A stretch of DNA of 64,000 nucleotides from Sulfurimonas sp. (GCA_011391635.1 JAABQD010000003.1:1-64000), one strand, 5' to 3'; positions 1-8,906 are shown, counted from the first letter of the stretch. Notes: a model not told the origin generated them from the letters alone. Translations and numbers: made by a program.

Positions 1-82
1 AGACTACAAGCTTGATAGGCTGGGTGTGTACGCAGAGTAATCTGTTTAGCTGACCAGTACTAATAGTACGTTCGTCTTTTTT
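1..82 (+). rRNA. rrl: 23S ribosomal RNA, 3' end (partial)
   Basis: The first roughly 80 bases match the conserved 3' end of 23S rRNA: the stretch TTGATAGGCTGGGTGTGTA followed by CCAGTACTAATAGTACG corresponds to the E. coli segment ending in GGUACUAAUGAACCG. The gene body lies upstream of the window. The exact 3' end is approximate. A 5S gene follows after about 200 bases, as in a normal rRNA operon. Confidence 0.93.
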
Positions 83-284
83 ACAAAAGTTCTTTAAGTA
101 GAACAATAGCGTTCACTACCTTACTTAGTGTATATACAAGTAAGGGTAATTCTTGTAGAAGTTATTTAGTACTAAAATCTATATCGTTGACTTTAACAAT
201 TTTAATCTAATGCTTTATTTATTTACTCAACTCTAACTGACAACAGTCAAACTTAATTACATCTAGGTGTGCTTAAGTTTGATT

Positions 285-402
285 GTCTAGGTGGCTATAG
301 AGAGAGGGAAACGCCTGGCTCCATTCCGAACCCAGAAGCTAAGCCTCTCATCGCTGATAATACTGCACCTTTCAGGTGTGGAAATGTAGGTCGCTGCCTA
401 GT
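285..402 (+). rRNA. rrf: 5S ribosomal RNA
   Basis: A roughly 118-base segment contains the conserved 5S core CCATTCCGAACCCAGAAG and ends GTCGCTGCCTAG, which can pair with the 5' GTCTAGGTGGC to form helix I. It lies about 200 bases after the 23S end. Both ends are estimated from that helix and could be off by a few bases. No tRNA was seen in the spacer. Confidence 0.93.
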
Positions 403-806
403 TCCGTCAAAGTTATAATCTTCTTTACTTTTTTTAATCAATCAATTAATTTTAACAACTTACTCTCTCTTTTTTAGTTTTATTTTCTCTTTGTTTATAT
501 TTATCAACTTTCTCAAATGTTTCAAAACTACGCAAATGTGATTATTTTATCACAATATACTTATTTACATAAATTTTATGCTAGTTATCAATATTTCTAA
601 TATATTACATTTTAATTACCTTATTATCTACTTTATTTATATTCTGACGCACTATTTATTATATTAATAGATATATTTCTAATTATGAGGTGAAATCAAA
701 ATTTTTAATTTATTTATTTTAAGATGCTATTAAAATTAACTCTTCTATAATCAATCAAATACAAATAGTTTACTATTTGATAATTTACTTTATTTAAGGA
801 ATGAGA
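403..806. other. Gene-free AT-rich spacer after the rRNA operon
   Basis: About 400 very AT-rich bases separate the 5S gene from the FadL-like gene. I see no tRNA, no credible ORF and no copy of the dispersed 13-bp motif. There is a T-run shortly after the 5S gene (around 428-436), but no convincing hairpin before it. A TATAAT box sits at 746-751 and AAGGA at 796-800, both serving the next gene. Confidence 0.6.
746..751 (+). promoter_or_regulatory. Putative -10 box of the FadL-like gene
   Basis: TATAAT lies about 55 bases before the preferred start codon at 807. There is no good -35 hexamer, which is usual for sigma-70 promoters in Campylobacterota, where AT-rich upstream DNA takes its place. 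Confidence 0.4.
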
Positions 807-1988
807 ATGAAAAAAACAATTAAGTTGGCAGTTGTAGCTGCATTGGCTTTAGGTGCAACATCTGCGTTTGCAACAAATGGATCTAACATGATAGCAACAG
901 GTGCTAAAGCAACTGGTATGGGTGGAACAGGCATAGGTCTTACTCATGGTGCAGAGTCAGCATTAGTGAATCCTGCTTTAATTACTTCTGTAAAAGATAA
1001 TGAAATATCTTTTGGAGGCACAATTTTTATGCCAAAAGTTAGTACAGATGGTGGTTCGGCTGGTATGATGTCTGATGATAGTGATGCAAATATGAATGTT
1101 ATCCCTGAAGTGTCTATTGCTAGTAAAGTTAATGATCATTTTTACATGGGCATTGGTATGTGGGGAACTGCTGGGATGGGTACAGATTACCGTGATTCTG
1201 TAAATCCTGGTGCAATGAATATGGTTACAAATTTACAATTAATGCAATTTGCTGTACCACTTGCTTATACTACTGGTGGATTTAGTGTAGCAGCTACTCC
1301 AATACTACAGTACGGCTCTTTAGATATGAATTTTAATACTGACATGAATGGAGATGGAACAGCAGAAGCATATGGTGCTGGTGTATCTCAAAGTTTGAAA
1401 TTTGGTTATAACTTGGGTGTTGCATACAAAATGTCTAATTTGACTTTAGGTGCTACATATGCATCAAAAATTGATATGAAATACAAGGGTCAATATGTAG
1501 AAGATCTTTCTACTCCAGCTACAATGGGCGTGGGAGCTTCATATGTTTTTGGTGCAAGCACAGTAGCTCTTGATTACAAACAAATTAAATGGGAAGATGC
1601 AAAAGGGTATAAAGATTTTGGTTGGAAAAATCAAAGTGTAATCGCTCTTGGTTATGAATATAATGCAAAAGCATGGGCTGCTCGTTTAGGTTATAACTAC
1701 TCTAAATCTCCAATTGAAGAGATGGCATTGGGAGCTACTCCTCAATCTATGATGCAAGGTACAATGACAAATATGTTTAATCTTGTTGGGTTTCCTGCAA
1801 TTGTGCAATCGCATATTACAGTGGGGGGAAGTTACAATATGAGCGAAAAAGTTTCTATAGACTTAGCATATGTTATATCTCCAGAAGTATCTGAAAAATA
1901 TGATGTTATGACATCAATGGGTGCATCAACAATAGAAACAAAACACTCTCAATCAGCTCTAAGTGCTCAACTTAACTATAAATTCTAA
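807..1988 (+). CDS. FadL/OmpP1/TodX-family outer membrane transporter
   Basis: This is a 393-aa outer membrane beta-barrel of the OmpP1/FadL/TodX family, whose members carry hydrophobic substrates across the outer membrane. A signal peptide ends near ATSAFA. It is followed by the family's N-terminal hatch-like segment, with ATGAKATGMGGTGIG and SALVNPALI, the equivalents of the GAKAMGMGGA and NPAGL signatures. The rest alternates short polar and aromatic strands and ends in NYKF, a typical barrel terminus. The ORF track starts at 801, but AAGGA abuts that ATG directly. The second ATG at 807 (MKKTIK) has a proper 6-base gap, so I prefer it. The gene appears to be monocistronic, with a hairpin terminator after it. 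The substrate cannot be told from sequence. Confidence 0.85.
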   Translation: MKKTIKLAVVAALALGATSAFATNGSNMIATGAKATGMGGTGIGLTHGAESALVNPALITSVKDNEISFGGTIFMPKVSTDGGSAGMMSDDSDANMNVIPEVSIASKVNDHFYMGIGMWGTAGMGTDYRDSVNPGAMNMVTNLQLMQFAVPLAYTTGGFSVAATPILQYGSLDMNFNTDMNGDGTAEAYGAGVSQSLKFGYNLGVAYKMSNLTLGATYASKIDMKYKGQYVEDLSTPATMGVGASYVFGASTVALDYKQIKWEDAKGYKDFGWKNQSVIALGYEYNAKAWAARLGYNYSKSPIEEMALGATPQSMMQGTMTNMFNLVGFPAIVQSHITVGGSYNMSEKVSIDLAYVISPEVSEKYDVMTSMGASTIETKHSQSALSAQLNYKF

Positions 1989-2018
1989 TCTCTCTGTAGA
2001 TTACGTTCCTCCTGTTTT

Positions 2019-2051
2019 GAATGTCGCTCGATTGGGCGACATTCTATTTTT
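2019..2051 (+). terminator. Intrinsic terminator after the FadL-like gene
   Basis: A perfect 9-bp stem GAATGTCGC/GCGACATTC (2019-2027 with 2036-2044), with an 8-base loop, is followed by TATTTTTA. It lies 30 bases after the stop codon and does not use the dispersed 13-bp motif. Confidence 0.8.
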
Positions 2052-2075
2052 ATACACAAACAAGTAATATTAAAT

Positions 2076-2088
2076 CTGGCATGTGGAA
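2076..2088 (-). repeat. Dispersed 13-bp motif, single intergenic copy
   Basis: CTGGCATGTGGAA, one mismatch from the consensus TTGGCATGTGGAA. It stands alone between a terminator and the next promoter, so here it does not form a hairpin. Confidence 0.8.
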
Positions 2089-2115
2089 ATATATATAAGT
2101 CGTAAGTATTTATGA

Positions 2116-2121
2116 TACAAT
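2116..2121 (+). promoter_or_regulatory. Putative -10 box of the DUF302 gene pair
   Basis: GATACAATAT contains TACAAT about 35 bases before the start codon. AAAGGAAAACAAATG follows and supplies the ribosome binding site. Confidence 0.4.
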
Positions 2122-2155
2122 ATCCGCCATTTTAGAAAAAAGTAAAGGAAAACAA

Positions 2156-3157
2156 ATGATAAGTAAAGTTATAAAAAGTGTAGCAGCATTGTCAATCACT
2201 GCGACTATGGCTTTTGGTGCACAAGGTGTTATGTTTAATGTTGCAGATGGAAATGCTGAAACTACATACAACACTATGGTCAATCAAAAAATTAAGAGTA
2301 TAGGATTTGTTCTTTCAGATCCACATGCCAGAATTAATGATGCGTATGAAAAAAAATATGGTTCGAAAACATTGGAAGATGGAAAACCAAATCCTGGATA
2401 TGACCCAGCATGGAAGAAAAACTTGGATAATCTTGGTTTTTTCACTGTTTCTAATGATGTAAAAATTCGTGAGTTACTTTTGAAAAATCCTGAACTTGGC
2501 GGTTTTTCTCCATTTAACCTTCATATTTTTAAAGGCTTGAATGAAAATAAAACATATGTTGGACATGTTATGCCTCAAACTATGTTGGATATCGTAGGTG
2601 TGAAGGATGAAGCGGTTAGAAAAGAGTTTGCTGCTTCATTTACTGAGTTAGATGCTATGGTGCAAAAAGAGATAGGTGGCAAAGTTCAGGTAAATGAGTA
2701 TAAATCACTTCCTGCTAAGCCTATGATGCAATTTGAAATTACATTCAATAGACCTGCTGATTTGAGCGAATACTTGGATGAGTTCCAAGAAAAATTTGAA
2801 GCTGCATTTGAAAAAAATAAATATATTATTGCAGGATTTAAAAACTATAAAGAAGCATATGTGGATTTAAATTTAGAGTTTAGTAAATATGATGCATACT
2901 TTACTTACTCACTATGCCATTTTACTTTCTCTTATAATGTTTTTAACAAAGGTCGTCCAGATGCTGGTGCATTTGCTCCATGTTCTATGTATATGTACAT
3001 TCCAAAAGATTCAAATAAATTAGTTATCGGTATGCCTCGTCTTGCAAACTGGGTTTCAGTGTTAAATATCGAAGATAAAGATATGCAAAAATCTGTTCAA
3101 GATCTTGATACTGAAATTACGCAAATCATGTTAAGTTTAGGAGCGAAAGAGCTATGA
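2156..3157 (+). CDS. Exported DUF302-like protein
   Basis: A 333-aa protein with a clear signal peptide (cleavage near MAFGAQ). The C-terminal third resembles DUF302: LCHFTFSYNVFNKGRPDAG, then FAPCSMYMYIPK and a hydrophobic strand with IGMPRLANW. The N-terminal half matches nothing I recognise. DUF302 proteins are common in sulfur-oxidising Campylobacterota; their function is not established. The two cysteines of the domain (in SLCHF and APCSM) are retained and could form a disulfide or bind a ligand. The gene overlaps the next by four bases (ATGA), so the two are probably translated together and may act together in the periplasm. Confidence is high that it is a gene, moderate on the family. 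Confidence 0.72.
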   Translation: MISKVIKSVAALSITATMAFGAQGVMFNVADGNAETTYNTMVNQKIKSIGFVLSDPHARINDAYEKKYGSKTLEDGKPNPGYDPAWKKNLDNLGFFTVSNDVKIRELLLKNPELGGFSPFNLHIFKGLNENKTYVGHVMPQTMLDIVGVKDEAVRKEFAASFTELDAMVQKEIGGKVQVNEYKSLPAKPMMQFEITFNRPADLSEYLDEFQEKFEAAFEKNKYIIAGFKNYKEAYVDLNLEFSKYDAYFTYSLCHFTFSYNVFNKGRPDAGAFAPCSMYMYIPKDSNKLVIGMPRLANWVSVLNIEDKDMQKSVQDLDTEITQIMLSLGAKEL

Positions 3158-3990
3158 GAAAATTGCTAAAATTTATCGCTTTCGTTAGTTTATTTGCTTT
3201 TGGTGCGACAGTAGTTTCTGGGGAAGATACAGGCTTAGAAGGTACAGAAGTAAGTGCGTATCTTCAAGGTGCGTATGTAGATGCAGCGACAGCAAAAACA
3301 AAACTTGCAGGTGCAGGTTTTGAAGTTATTGCAACTTATGGAAGTGTTGATAATGGAAGCACATTAGTGTTTACAAATGCAGCCCTCAAAGCAGAAGCTG
3401 CAAAACCAAAAAGAGCCCATGTTGCAGTGCTTCGTCTTTTTGTAGATGACCAAGCTAAAACTATGAGTGTGACAAACCCTGTGTACTTTGGAAAAGCATT
3501 TATGCAAGATGAATACAATCATAAAGTATTTAATGCACAACTTGAAGCAATCAATAAAGCTTTTGCAGGTCTTACGCCATCTGCTGATAAACTGAAATTT
3601 GATGACTTGGCAGGATACCATTTTATGATGGGAATGCCATATTATGCAGATGCAAATGAGCTTGGAAAAGGAACAAATGAAGAGCTTGTTACAAAAGCAA
3701 AAGCATTTAAAGATGGAAAACTTTTGATATTTGAACTTAAACTTTCAGACAAAAGTACACTTCTTGGATACCAATTGGGTGATAGAACAAATAAATTTGT
3801 TGAAAAAATCGGTCGTGCAAATGCTTCGGTCTTACCTTATTGTGTAGCAATCGAAGATGGTGTGGCAACAGCCTTAGAAGCTAAATACTATTTAGCACTC
3901 TCATACCCACTTCTTACTATGGGTGAGTTTACTACAATCTCAACTGTTCCAGGTGCGATTCAAAAAGATTTAGAAAAACCTTTTAACTAA
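3154..3990 (+). CDS. Exported protein of unknown function, partner of the DUF302 protein
   Basis: A 278-aa protein with an N-terminal signal peptide (MRKLLKFIAFVSLFAFGA, then VVSGED). The mature part is soluble-looking, with mixed alpha/beta composition and a single cysteine (VLPYCVAI). I recognise no domain with confidence. The early segment AAKTKLAGAGFEVIATYG resembles the start of a DUF302-type fold, so it may be a distant paralogue of its upstream partner. Its start overlaps the upstream stop as ATGA, which indicates translational coupling. It ends just before a motif-based hairpin shared with the convergent purM. Confidence 0.6.
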   Translation: MRKLLKFIAFVSLFAFGATVVSGEDTGLEGTEVSAYLQGAYVDAATAKTKLAGAGFEVIATYGSVDNGSTLVFTNAALKAEAAKPKRAHVAVLRLFVDDQAKTMSVTNPVYFGKAFMQDEYNHKVFNAQLEAINKAFAGLTPSADKLKFDDLAGYHFMMGMPYYADANELGKGTNEELVTKAKAFKDGKLLIFELKLSDKSTLLGYQLGDRTNKFVEKIGRANASVLPYCVAIEDGVATALEAKYYLALSYPLLTMGEFTTISTVPGAIQKDLEKPFN

Positions 3991-4000
3991 GGTCTAGTTA

Positions 4001-4029
4001 TTTCCACATGCCACTTTGGCATGCGGAAA
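4001..4029. terminator. Bidirectional hairpin built from one perfect and one degenerate motif copy
   Basis: TTTCCACATGCCA pairs with TGGCATGCGGAAA around a 3-base loop, with a single A-C mismatch because the right arm reads GCATGCGG instead of GCATGTGG. It fills most of the 41-base gap between two convergent genes, so it can terminate both. The left arm is a perfect copy of the 13-bp motif core. Confidence 0.78.
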
Positions 4030-4031
4030 GT

Positions 4032-5027
4032 TTAAAGCATCACTGCTTCTCGTTTTCCCTCTTTAATCTCTCCGATAAGATAACCATCTGTTTTTGCTAG
4101 AACTGTTGCAACATTTGCTTCTTCTACAACTAAAATCATGCCTACACCCATATTGAACGCTCTATACATTTCGTCTATTTCTACATGTTGTGCTATAAGT
4201 TCAAAAATTGGAAGAACTTTAATTGCATCTTTTTGTATCTCTGCTCTTAAATTTTCTGGAAGCACGCGTGGCAAGTTCTCTACGATTCCGCCACCTGTAA
4301 TATGAGCCATCGCTACGATATTTTCTTTGAGCTCTTTAAACATTTTTACATAAATTTTTGTAGGTTCAAGAAGCGTTTCAATCAATGGTTTTCCGTTGAA
4401 TGTATCATGAAATTGCATACCCATTTTTTCAAATAAAACTTTCCGAGCAAGTGAAAAACCATTTGAATGAAGTCCTGAACTCGGAAGTGCTATGAGTTTG
4501 TGTCCTGCTCTGACAAGTGCTACTCTATCCATATCACTTTTTTCAGCGACACCTACTGCAAAACCAGCGAGATCATAATCATCACTTGAGTACATTCCTG
4601 GCATCTCAGCAGTCTCCCCACCAATCAATGCACATTCTGCTCGGATACAACCCTCAGCGATACCTGCGACAACGCTTGTTGCTGTTTTGACATCAAGTTT
4701 CCCAGTTGCATAATAATCTAAGAAAAAAGAGGGTGTTCCAAAGTTACAAAGAAGGTCATTCACACACATTGCAACTAAGTCAATTCCAACTGTATTGTGA
4801 ATACCGGAATCAATAGCAAGTTTGAGTTTTGTACCAACTCCATCTGTCGCGGCTAACATCACTGGCTCTCTAAAGCCTTTTGGCAACTCAAATGCTCCAG
4901 CAAAAGAGCCTATACCACCAAGTACACCAGGTATTCTTGTGGATTTCACTAAGGGTTTAATATTTTCTACAAAACTGTTACCAGCATCTATGTCAACGCC
5001 GGCATCTTTATAGCTGATTTGGCTCAT
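4032..5027 (-). CDS. purM: Phosphoribosylformylglycinamidine cyclo-ligase
   Basis: PurM (AIR synthetase) closes the imidazole ring of formylglycinamidine ribonucleotide with ATP in de novo purine synthesis, in the cytosol. The 331-aa product has the family motifs in order: [18 protein letters not shown], the strongly conserved [22 protein letters not shown] and [13 protein letters not shown]. Length is close to the E. coli enzyme (345 aa). The ORF track begins four codons earlier; I chose the internal ATG (MSQISYK) because GGAG sits six bases before it. No other pur gene is adjacent. Confidence 0.95.
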   Translation of the reverse strand: MSQISYKDAGVDIDAGNSFVENIKPLVKSTRIPGVLGGIGSFAGAFELPKGFREPVMLAATDGVGTKLKLAIDSGIHNTVGIDLVAMCVNDLLCNFGTPSFFLDYYATGKLDVKTATSVVAGIAEGCIRAECALIGGETAEMPGMYSSDDYDLAGFAVGVAEKSDMDRVALVRAGHKLIALPSSGLHSNGFSLARKVLFEKMGMQFHDTFNGKPLIETLLEPTKIYVKMFKELKENIVAMAHITGGGIVENLPRVLPENLRAEIQKDAIKVLPIFELIAQHVEIDEMYRAFNMGVGMILVVEEANVATVLAKTDGYLIGEIKEGKREAVML

Positions 5028-5130
5028 AAAAGACTCCATTTTAAAAGTGTGGAATTATAACTTATGTGAGTTGAGAGGAGTGTTAAGAAGGAGAGAGACT
5101 CTAAAAAAAAGAATCTCTTTTTGACTGTTT

Positions 5131-5331
5131 TTACTTTGGCAAGTCACATTTTTTACTAATGATGCAAAGAGGACAAAAGTTGACTATTCCTGCAATGAGC
5201 GGAGCAAATCCTAGAAAAAACCATGCAGCTCCATTCATAGCACCAAGCTGTATAACTCCTGTCATAATCAATGCTAAACCAATGATAATACGAAAAACTC
5301 TACAAAACTTTCTTATTTTATTGAAATCCAT
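5131..5331 (-). CDS. Small membrane protein, DUF2892/YgaP transmembrane type
   Basis: A 66-aa protein with two predicted membrane helices (FRIIIGLALIMTGVIQLG and AWFFLGFAPLIAGIVNF) followed by CPLCIISKKC. This layout matches the DUF2892/YgaP-like inner membrane family. The CPLC pair at the membrane face could be redox-active or metal-binding; that is inference. The ORF track starts 22 codons upstream in sequence unlike a leader. ATG at 5331 is preceded by AAAGGATTACA, a good ribosome binding site, and gives the expected size. Confidence 0.75.
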   Translation of the reverse strand: MDFNKIRKFCRVFRIIIGLALIMTGVIQLGAMNGAAWFFLGFAPLIAGIVNFCPLCIISKKCDLPK

Positions 5332-5493
5332 TGTAATCCTTTGAGATAAATTTGTGTAAGTATAGCTTTTTTTTGTAAGTAAATATGCCAAGTACACATC
5401 TAAGCCCTAAATATATGGAACTTTTAAGCTTTTTAAAACTTTTTAATGCAAATATGCTAAAATCACTTTTAATTATATACAAGGAATTTTAGA

Positions 5494-6039
5494 ATGAAAT
5501 CTTTTATTTATCCAGAGATGATGGTACATGTAGTTTTATGTACAAATAAAAACCCGAAAAATGTTTTAATCATTAGTAATAATGCAGATTTTTTAAGTCA
5601 AGAGATGCAAAAACACAGTGCAGTTGCTTTTAAAGTTATAGGATCTACAACAGAGGAGCTTCGTGAAGAAACAGATGGAACTTATGATGTTGTGATAAGT
5701 GAAATGTATGGAGATAGTGTTGTTTTGGCTCACATCAATCGTATTTTAAAAGCAGATGGACAGCTTGTACTCAACAACAGACCTTTAGAGGAAGTTGATT
5801 CTAACAAAGTTCTTATGCAGGATTTAGCAAATTATTTTAAAATTATTATGCCTTATAATTTGGGGAATGATAATAGTGCGATACTTGCATCTAAAGAGTA
5901 TCATCCAACAGCAGATATTGTTTTGCAAAGAGCGGATATGCTTGATGGTTTGAGTTACTACAACAGTGATATACATCTTGCTGCATTTGCAATGCCCAAT
6001 TATATTCGTCAAGAGTATTTAGGAATCATTAAAAACTAA
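5494..6039 (+). CDS. SpeE-like spermidine synthase homologue without the N-terminal domain
   Basis: A 181-aa protein resembling the methyltransferase-like half of the Campylobacterota-type SpeE. The C-terminal run LSYYNSDIHLAAFAMP matches the Helicobacter pylori SpeE ending (RYYNEDIHRAAFALP) as I remember it. The nucleotide-binding strand is visible as NPKNVLIISNNADF, and YDVVISEMYGD occupies the position of the catalytic-loop region. Compared with the roughly 260-aa SpeE, about 75 N-terminal residues, the small beta domain used in oligomerisation, are absent. The start is well supported by AAGGAATTTTAGAATG, so this is not an obvious annotation truncation. The stop overlaps the start of coaE. 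Whether it still makes spermidine is uncertain. Confidence 0.72.
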   Translation: MKSFIYPEMMVHVVLCTNKNPKNVLIISNNADFLSQEMQKHSAVAFKVIGSTTEELREETDGTYDVVISEMYGDSVVLAHINRILKADGQLVLNNRPLEEVDSNKVLMQDLANYFKIIMPYNLGNDNSAILASKEYHPTADIVLQRADMLDGLSYYNSDIHLAAFAMPNYIRQEYLGIIKN

Positions 6040-6638
6040 TGGCATTTGCTTATGCTATCGCTCTCACAGGAGGAATAGCTACTGGCAAAAGTACGGTAGC
6101 ATCACTTCTTGGACTTAATGGCATGCGTGTTATTGATGCAGATACAATTTCTCATGAAATACTGGATGCTTCATCATCATGGGTGGAAGAGACTTTTGGC
6201 AAAGAGTTTGTAGAAGGTGAAAAAGTAAATCGCACAAAGCTTGGCACTCTGATTTTTTCAGATGAGGATAAAAAGAAAATTTTAGAAAATTTTTTGCATC
6301 CAAAGATACGCGCAGAGATAGAACAAAGAAGTGCCAAACAAGATAGTTTTAAATTCCCCTATCTGATAGATATTCCACTCTTCTTTGAAAAATCAGGGTA
6401 TGACATCAAAGAGAGTGTCGTGGTCTATACGCCCAGCGAGATACAACTTGAGCGATTTATGAAACGCAATGGCTACTCCAAAGAGGAATCACTTAGAAGA
6501 ATCAACTCGCAAATGCCAATAGAAGAGAAGAAAAAAAGAGCCACTTGGGTAATTGATAACTCAAAAGATTTGAAACATCTTCAAAAAGAGTGTGAAGAGT
6601 TTGTAGAGAAAATAAAAGCGAAATATTTGGAGAAATAG
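6039..6638 (+). CDS. coaE: Dephospho-CoA kinase
   Basis: CoaE phosphorylates the 3'-hydroxyl of dephospho-CoA with ATP, the last step of coenzyme A synthesis, in the cytosol. The 199-aa product opens with the P-loop ALTGGIATGKST (residues about 8-19). It continues with DADTISHEIL for substrate binding, LHPKIRAEIE, DIPLFFEKSGYD and a C-terminal WVIDNSKDL, all standard for the family at standard length. The ATG overlaps the upstream stop by one base, so it is translationally coupled to the SpeE-like gene. dapF follows after one base. Confidence 0.95.
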   Translation: MAFAYAIALTGGIATGKSTVASLLGLNGMRVIDADTISHEILDASSSWVEETFGKEFVEGEKVNRTKLGTLIFSDEDKKKILENFLHPKIRAEIEQRSAKQDSFKFPYLIDIPLFFEKSGYDIKESVVVYTPSEIQLERFMKRNGYSKEESLRRINSQMPIEEKKKRATWVIDNSKDLKHLQKECEEFVEKIKAKYLEK

Positions 6639-6639
6639 A

Positions 6640-7383
6640 GTGAGAGTAGCTAAATACAGTGCCAATGGAAATGACTTTGTTGTTTTTCATACATTCATAA
6701 AAAAAGAGAGAAGTGAACTTGCAAAACAGCTCTGCCATAGACAAAATGGTGTTGGAGCGGATGGCTTAATAGTTTTGCTTCCACATGCCGAATATGACTT
6801 CGAGTGGGAGTTTTATAACTCTGATGGAAGTGTGGCGGAGATGTGTGGTAATGGAAGCCGTGCCTGTGCTCATTACGCCTTTAGCAATGCTCTTGCACCG
6901 AGTAAGATGCGATTTTTAACTCTTGCTGGTGTGATACATGCAGAGGTTGAAGAGAGTATGGTTTTGAGTGAACTCACTCCTCCAAAGATTTTAGATAAAA
7001 CTATTGTAGAAAATGGCAAATCGTGGTGGAAACTTGATACTGGAGTGCCTCACTTGGTCCATTTTACAGAGAATATAGATCTGTTTGACATAGAAGAAGC
7101 ACGGGAGCTACGATATAAATATAACGCTAATGTGAATATTGCTTTTGTGGATGGTAAAAATTTAAGAGTTCGAACCTATGAACGCGGTGTTGAAGATGAA
7201 ACTTTGGCATGTGGAACTGGAATGGCAGCTTGTTTTTATAGAGCGTATGAAGAGAGTCTTGTCGGAAATGCTATAGAAGTTTATCCTCGAAGTGGTGATA
7301 CTCTCTATCTTGGTGTCAATGAGAGAACTATTACTTTTCGTGGTGAAGTAAAAAAAGTGTTTGTTACTGAAATTGAATATTAA
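6640..7383 (+). CDS. dapF: Diaminopimelate epimerase
   Basis: DapF interconverts LL- and meso-diaminopimelate for lysine and peptidoglycan synthesis in the cytosol. The 247-aa product carries both catalytic cysteines in their motifs: MCGNGSR (Cys69) and LACGTGM (Cys191), plus the N-terminal KYSANGNDFVV. Translation starts at GTG, one base after the coaE stop, with TTGGAGAAA nearby as ribosome binding site. Two copies of the 13-bp motif lie inside. One of them encodes the catalytic ACGT itself, so DNA motif and active site coincide. The gene ends just before a motif-based hairpin. Confidence 0.96.
   Translation: MRVAKYSANGNDFVVFHTFIKKERSELAKQLCHRQNGVGADGLIVLLPHAEYDFEWEFYNSDGSVAEMCGNGSRACAHYAFSNALAPSKMRFLTLAGVIHAEVEESMVLSELTPPKILDKTIVENGKSWWKLDTGVPHLVHFTENIDLFDIEEARELRYKYNANVNIAFVDGKNLRVRTYERGVEDETLACGTGMAACFYRAYEESLVGNAIEVYPRSGDTLYLGVNERTITFRGEVKKVFVTEIEY
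6779..6791 (+). repeat. Dispersed motif copy in dapF (PHA frame)
   Basis: TTCCACATGCCGA, perfect 9-bp core, G instead of A at the tenth motif base. It encodes the PHAE segment of DapF. Confidence 0.85.
7204..7216 (-). repeat. Dispersed motif copy at the DapF catalytic cysteine
   Basis: TTGGCATGTGGAA, full 13-base match. It encodes LACGT, the second active-site motif of DapF, so the protein itself constrains this copy. Confidence 0.85.
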
Positions 7384-7384
7384 G

Positions 7385-7410
7385 TGGCATGTGGAACTTC
7401 CACATGCCAA
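7385..7410. terminator. Perfect inverted motif pair, bidirectional terminator
   Basis: TGGCATGTGGAA and TTCCACATGCCA are separated by one base (effectively a 5-base loop inside a long stem), with an A-run after it on the plus strand that is a T-run for the minus-strand gene. It lies in the 36-base gap between convergent dapF and prfA. Confidence 0.85.
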
Positions 7411-7419
7411 AAAAAGTTA

Positions 7420-8487
7420 CTAAAGTCCCGCTTCTGCTACGATTTTAGCTTGATGATCAGCAATAAGTGGCTCGATAATCTCATCAAGAAGACCGCCTTG
7501 CATAATCTCCGCAAGTCTATAAAGCGTGAGTGTAATTCTATGGTCACTCATACGATTTTGCGGATAATTATAAGTACGAATGCGTCCACTTCTATCGCCT
7601 GTTCCAACTTGAGAGGCACGATTTGCACTATCTTTTGCAAGAGCTTCTTGCATCTCAAGGTCATAAAGTCTCGCTTTGAGAACTTTCATCGCTTTGTCTT
7701 TATTTTTGTGTTGTGACTTTTGGTCTTGGTTGGTTACAACAATTCCTGTCGGTAAGTGGGTAATACGAACAGCAGAGTCGGTTGTATTAACACTTTGTCC
7801 ACCACATCCGCTTGAACGCATAACATCAATTTTCAAATCATTTTCATTAATCTGAACTTCAACATCTTCAACTTCGGGCATAACCGCAACAGTAATTGCT
7901 GAGGTGTGAACACGCCCTTGGGACTCTGTAGCAGGAACTCTTTGCACACGGTGCGTTCCACCTTCGTACTTCAACCTGCTATAAACCTGATCACCTTTGA
8001 TGAGTGCAATAACCTCTTTGTATCCACCAGCATCAGATGGTGAAGTGCTCATAAGCTCAACGCTCCACCCTTTGAGGTCAGCATAACGGGTATATGCATC
8101 AAAAAGATTTCCAACAAAAATTGCAGCTTCATCTCCACCTGCACCAGCACGAAGCTCCACGATAATATTTCTATCATCATTTGGGTCTTTTGGTAAAAGG
8201 AGAAGTTTAATCTGCTCTTCTATCAAAGGAATTTTAGGCTCAAGCTCTTTTAACTCTTCTTTTGCCATGTCAATCATTTCTGGATCGCCAAGCATTGCTT
8301 TTGCATCTTTGATTTGATTGAGAGTATCTTTATACTGATGTGCCTTTTCAACGATGTTCATAAGAGAAGATTGTTCTTTGGAGAGAGCTGTCATCCGCTT
8401 GATGTCAGAGGTGATGTCAGGGGAACTTAGCAAGTCGCTAAGTTCGTTATAACGGTTGATAAACGGCGTAAGTTTATCGGCTAACAT
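7420..8487 (-). CDS. prfA: Peptide chain release factor 1
   Basis: RF1 recognises UAA and UAG stop codons in the ribosomal A site and triggers peptide release. The 355-aa protein has the helical N-terminal domain, the stop-codon-reading motif PAT (residues about 185-187 in VPATESQ) and the catalytic GGQ at residues 229-231 within [13 protein letters not shown] rather than SPF marks RF1 rather than RF2. It lies 12 bases downstream of rpsT on the same strand, so the two probably share a transcript ending at the motif hairpin beside dapF. Confidence 0.97.
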   Translation of the reverse strand: MLADKLTPFINRYNELSDLLSSPDITSDIKRMTALSKEQSSLMNIVEKAHQYKDTLNQIKDAKAMLGDPEMIDMAKEELKELEPKIPLIEEQIKLLLLPKDPNDDRNIIVELRAGAGGDEAAIFVGNLFDAYTRYADLKGWSVELMSTSPSDAGGYKEVIALIKGDQVYSRLKYEGGTHRVQRVPATESQGRVHTSAITVAVMPEVEDVEVQINENDLKIDVMRSSGCGGQSVNTTDSAVRITHLPTGIVVTNQDQKSQHKNKDKAMKVLKARLYDLEMQEALAKDSANRASQVGTGDRSGRIRTYNYPQNRMSDHRITLTLYRLAEIMQGGLLDEIIEPLIADHQAKIVAEAGL

Positions 8488-8499
8488 TAATTGTTAACC

Positions 8500-8760
8500 T
8501 TAGAGAGCGTTAACAGATTTGTGAAGACGGCTAACTTTTCTTGCTGCTGTAGCTTTTTTTAAGATACCTTTGCTAACAAATTTGTGAATTTGTTGGTTCG
8601 CTAATTTAAATGCTGCTGTAGCTTCTTCTTTGTTTCCTGCTTCAACTGCAGAGTTAACACCTTTTACGATATTTTTAAGACGAGTTCTGTAGAAACGATT
8701 ACGCTCCGCACGAACAATTGTCTGGCGAATTCTCTTAATTGATGACTTGTGATTTGCCAT
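8500..8760 (-). CDS. rpsT: 30S ribosomal protein S20
   Basis: The 86-aa, very basic, all-helical protein binds 16S rRNA in the small subunit. It begins [14 protein letters not shown] and ends [12 protein letters not shown], both typical of S20, at the normal length. AGAAGGACTCATACATG gives a strong ribosome binding site. A TATTAT box about 40 bases upstream of the start (read on the minus strand near 8796) may be the promoter. It is followed by prfA in the same direction. Confidence 0.97.
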   Translation of the reverse strand: MANHKSSIKRIRQTIVRAERNRFYRTRLKNIVKGVNSAVEAGNKEEATAAFKLANQQIHKFVSKGILKKATAARKVSRLHKSVNAL

Positions 8761-8906
8761 GTATGAGTCCTTCTCATGAAATTTAGTGCGGAATAATAGC
8801 TTAAAAATAATTAAAATTAAGTTAAAGACAAGCTAAAATCTAAATATTTCCTCTTTCTTCTCTATATTATGTTAAAATACAACACTTTAAAAAATGGAAA
8901 TAAACT

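Noticed and set aside
83-806. tRNA genes in the rRNA operon spacer or after 5S
   Set aside because: No sequence with a T-loop GTTCRANNC and matching acceptor arm was visible.
7384-7716. 110-aa plus-strand ORF starting in the dapF/prfA hairpin
   Set aside because: Its ATG is the one inside the motif and the frame runs antisense through prfA.
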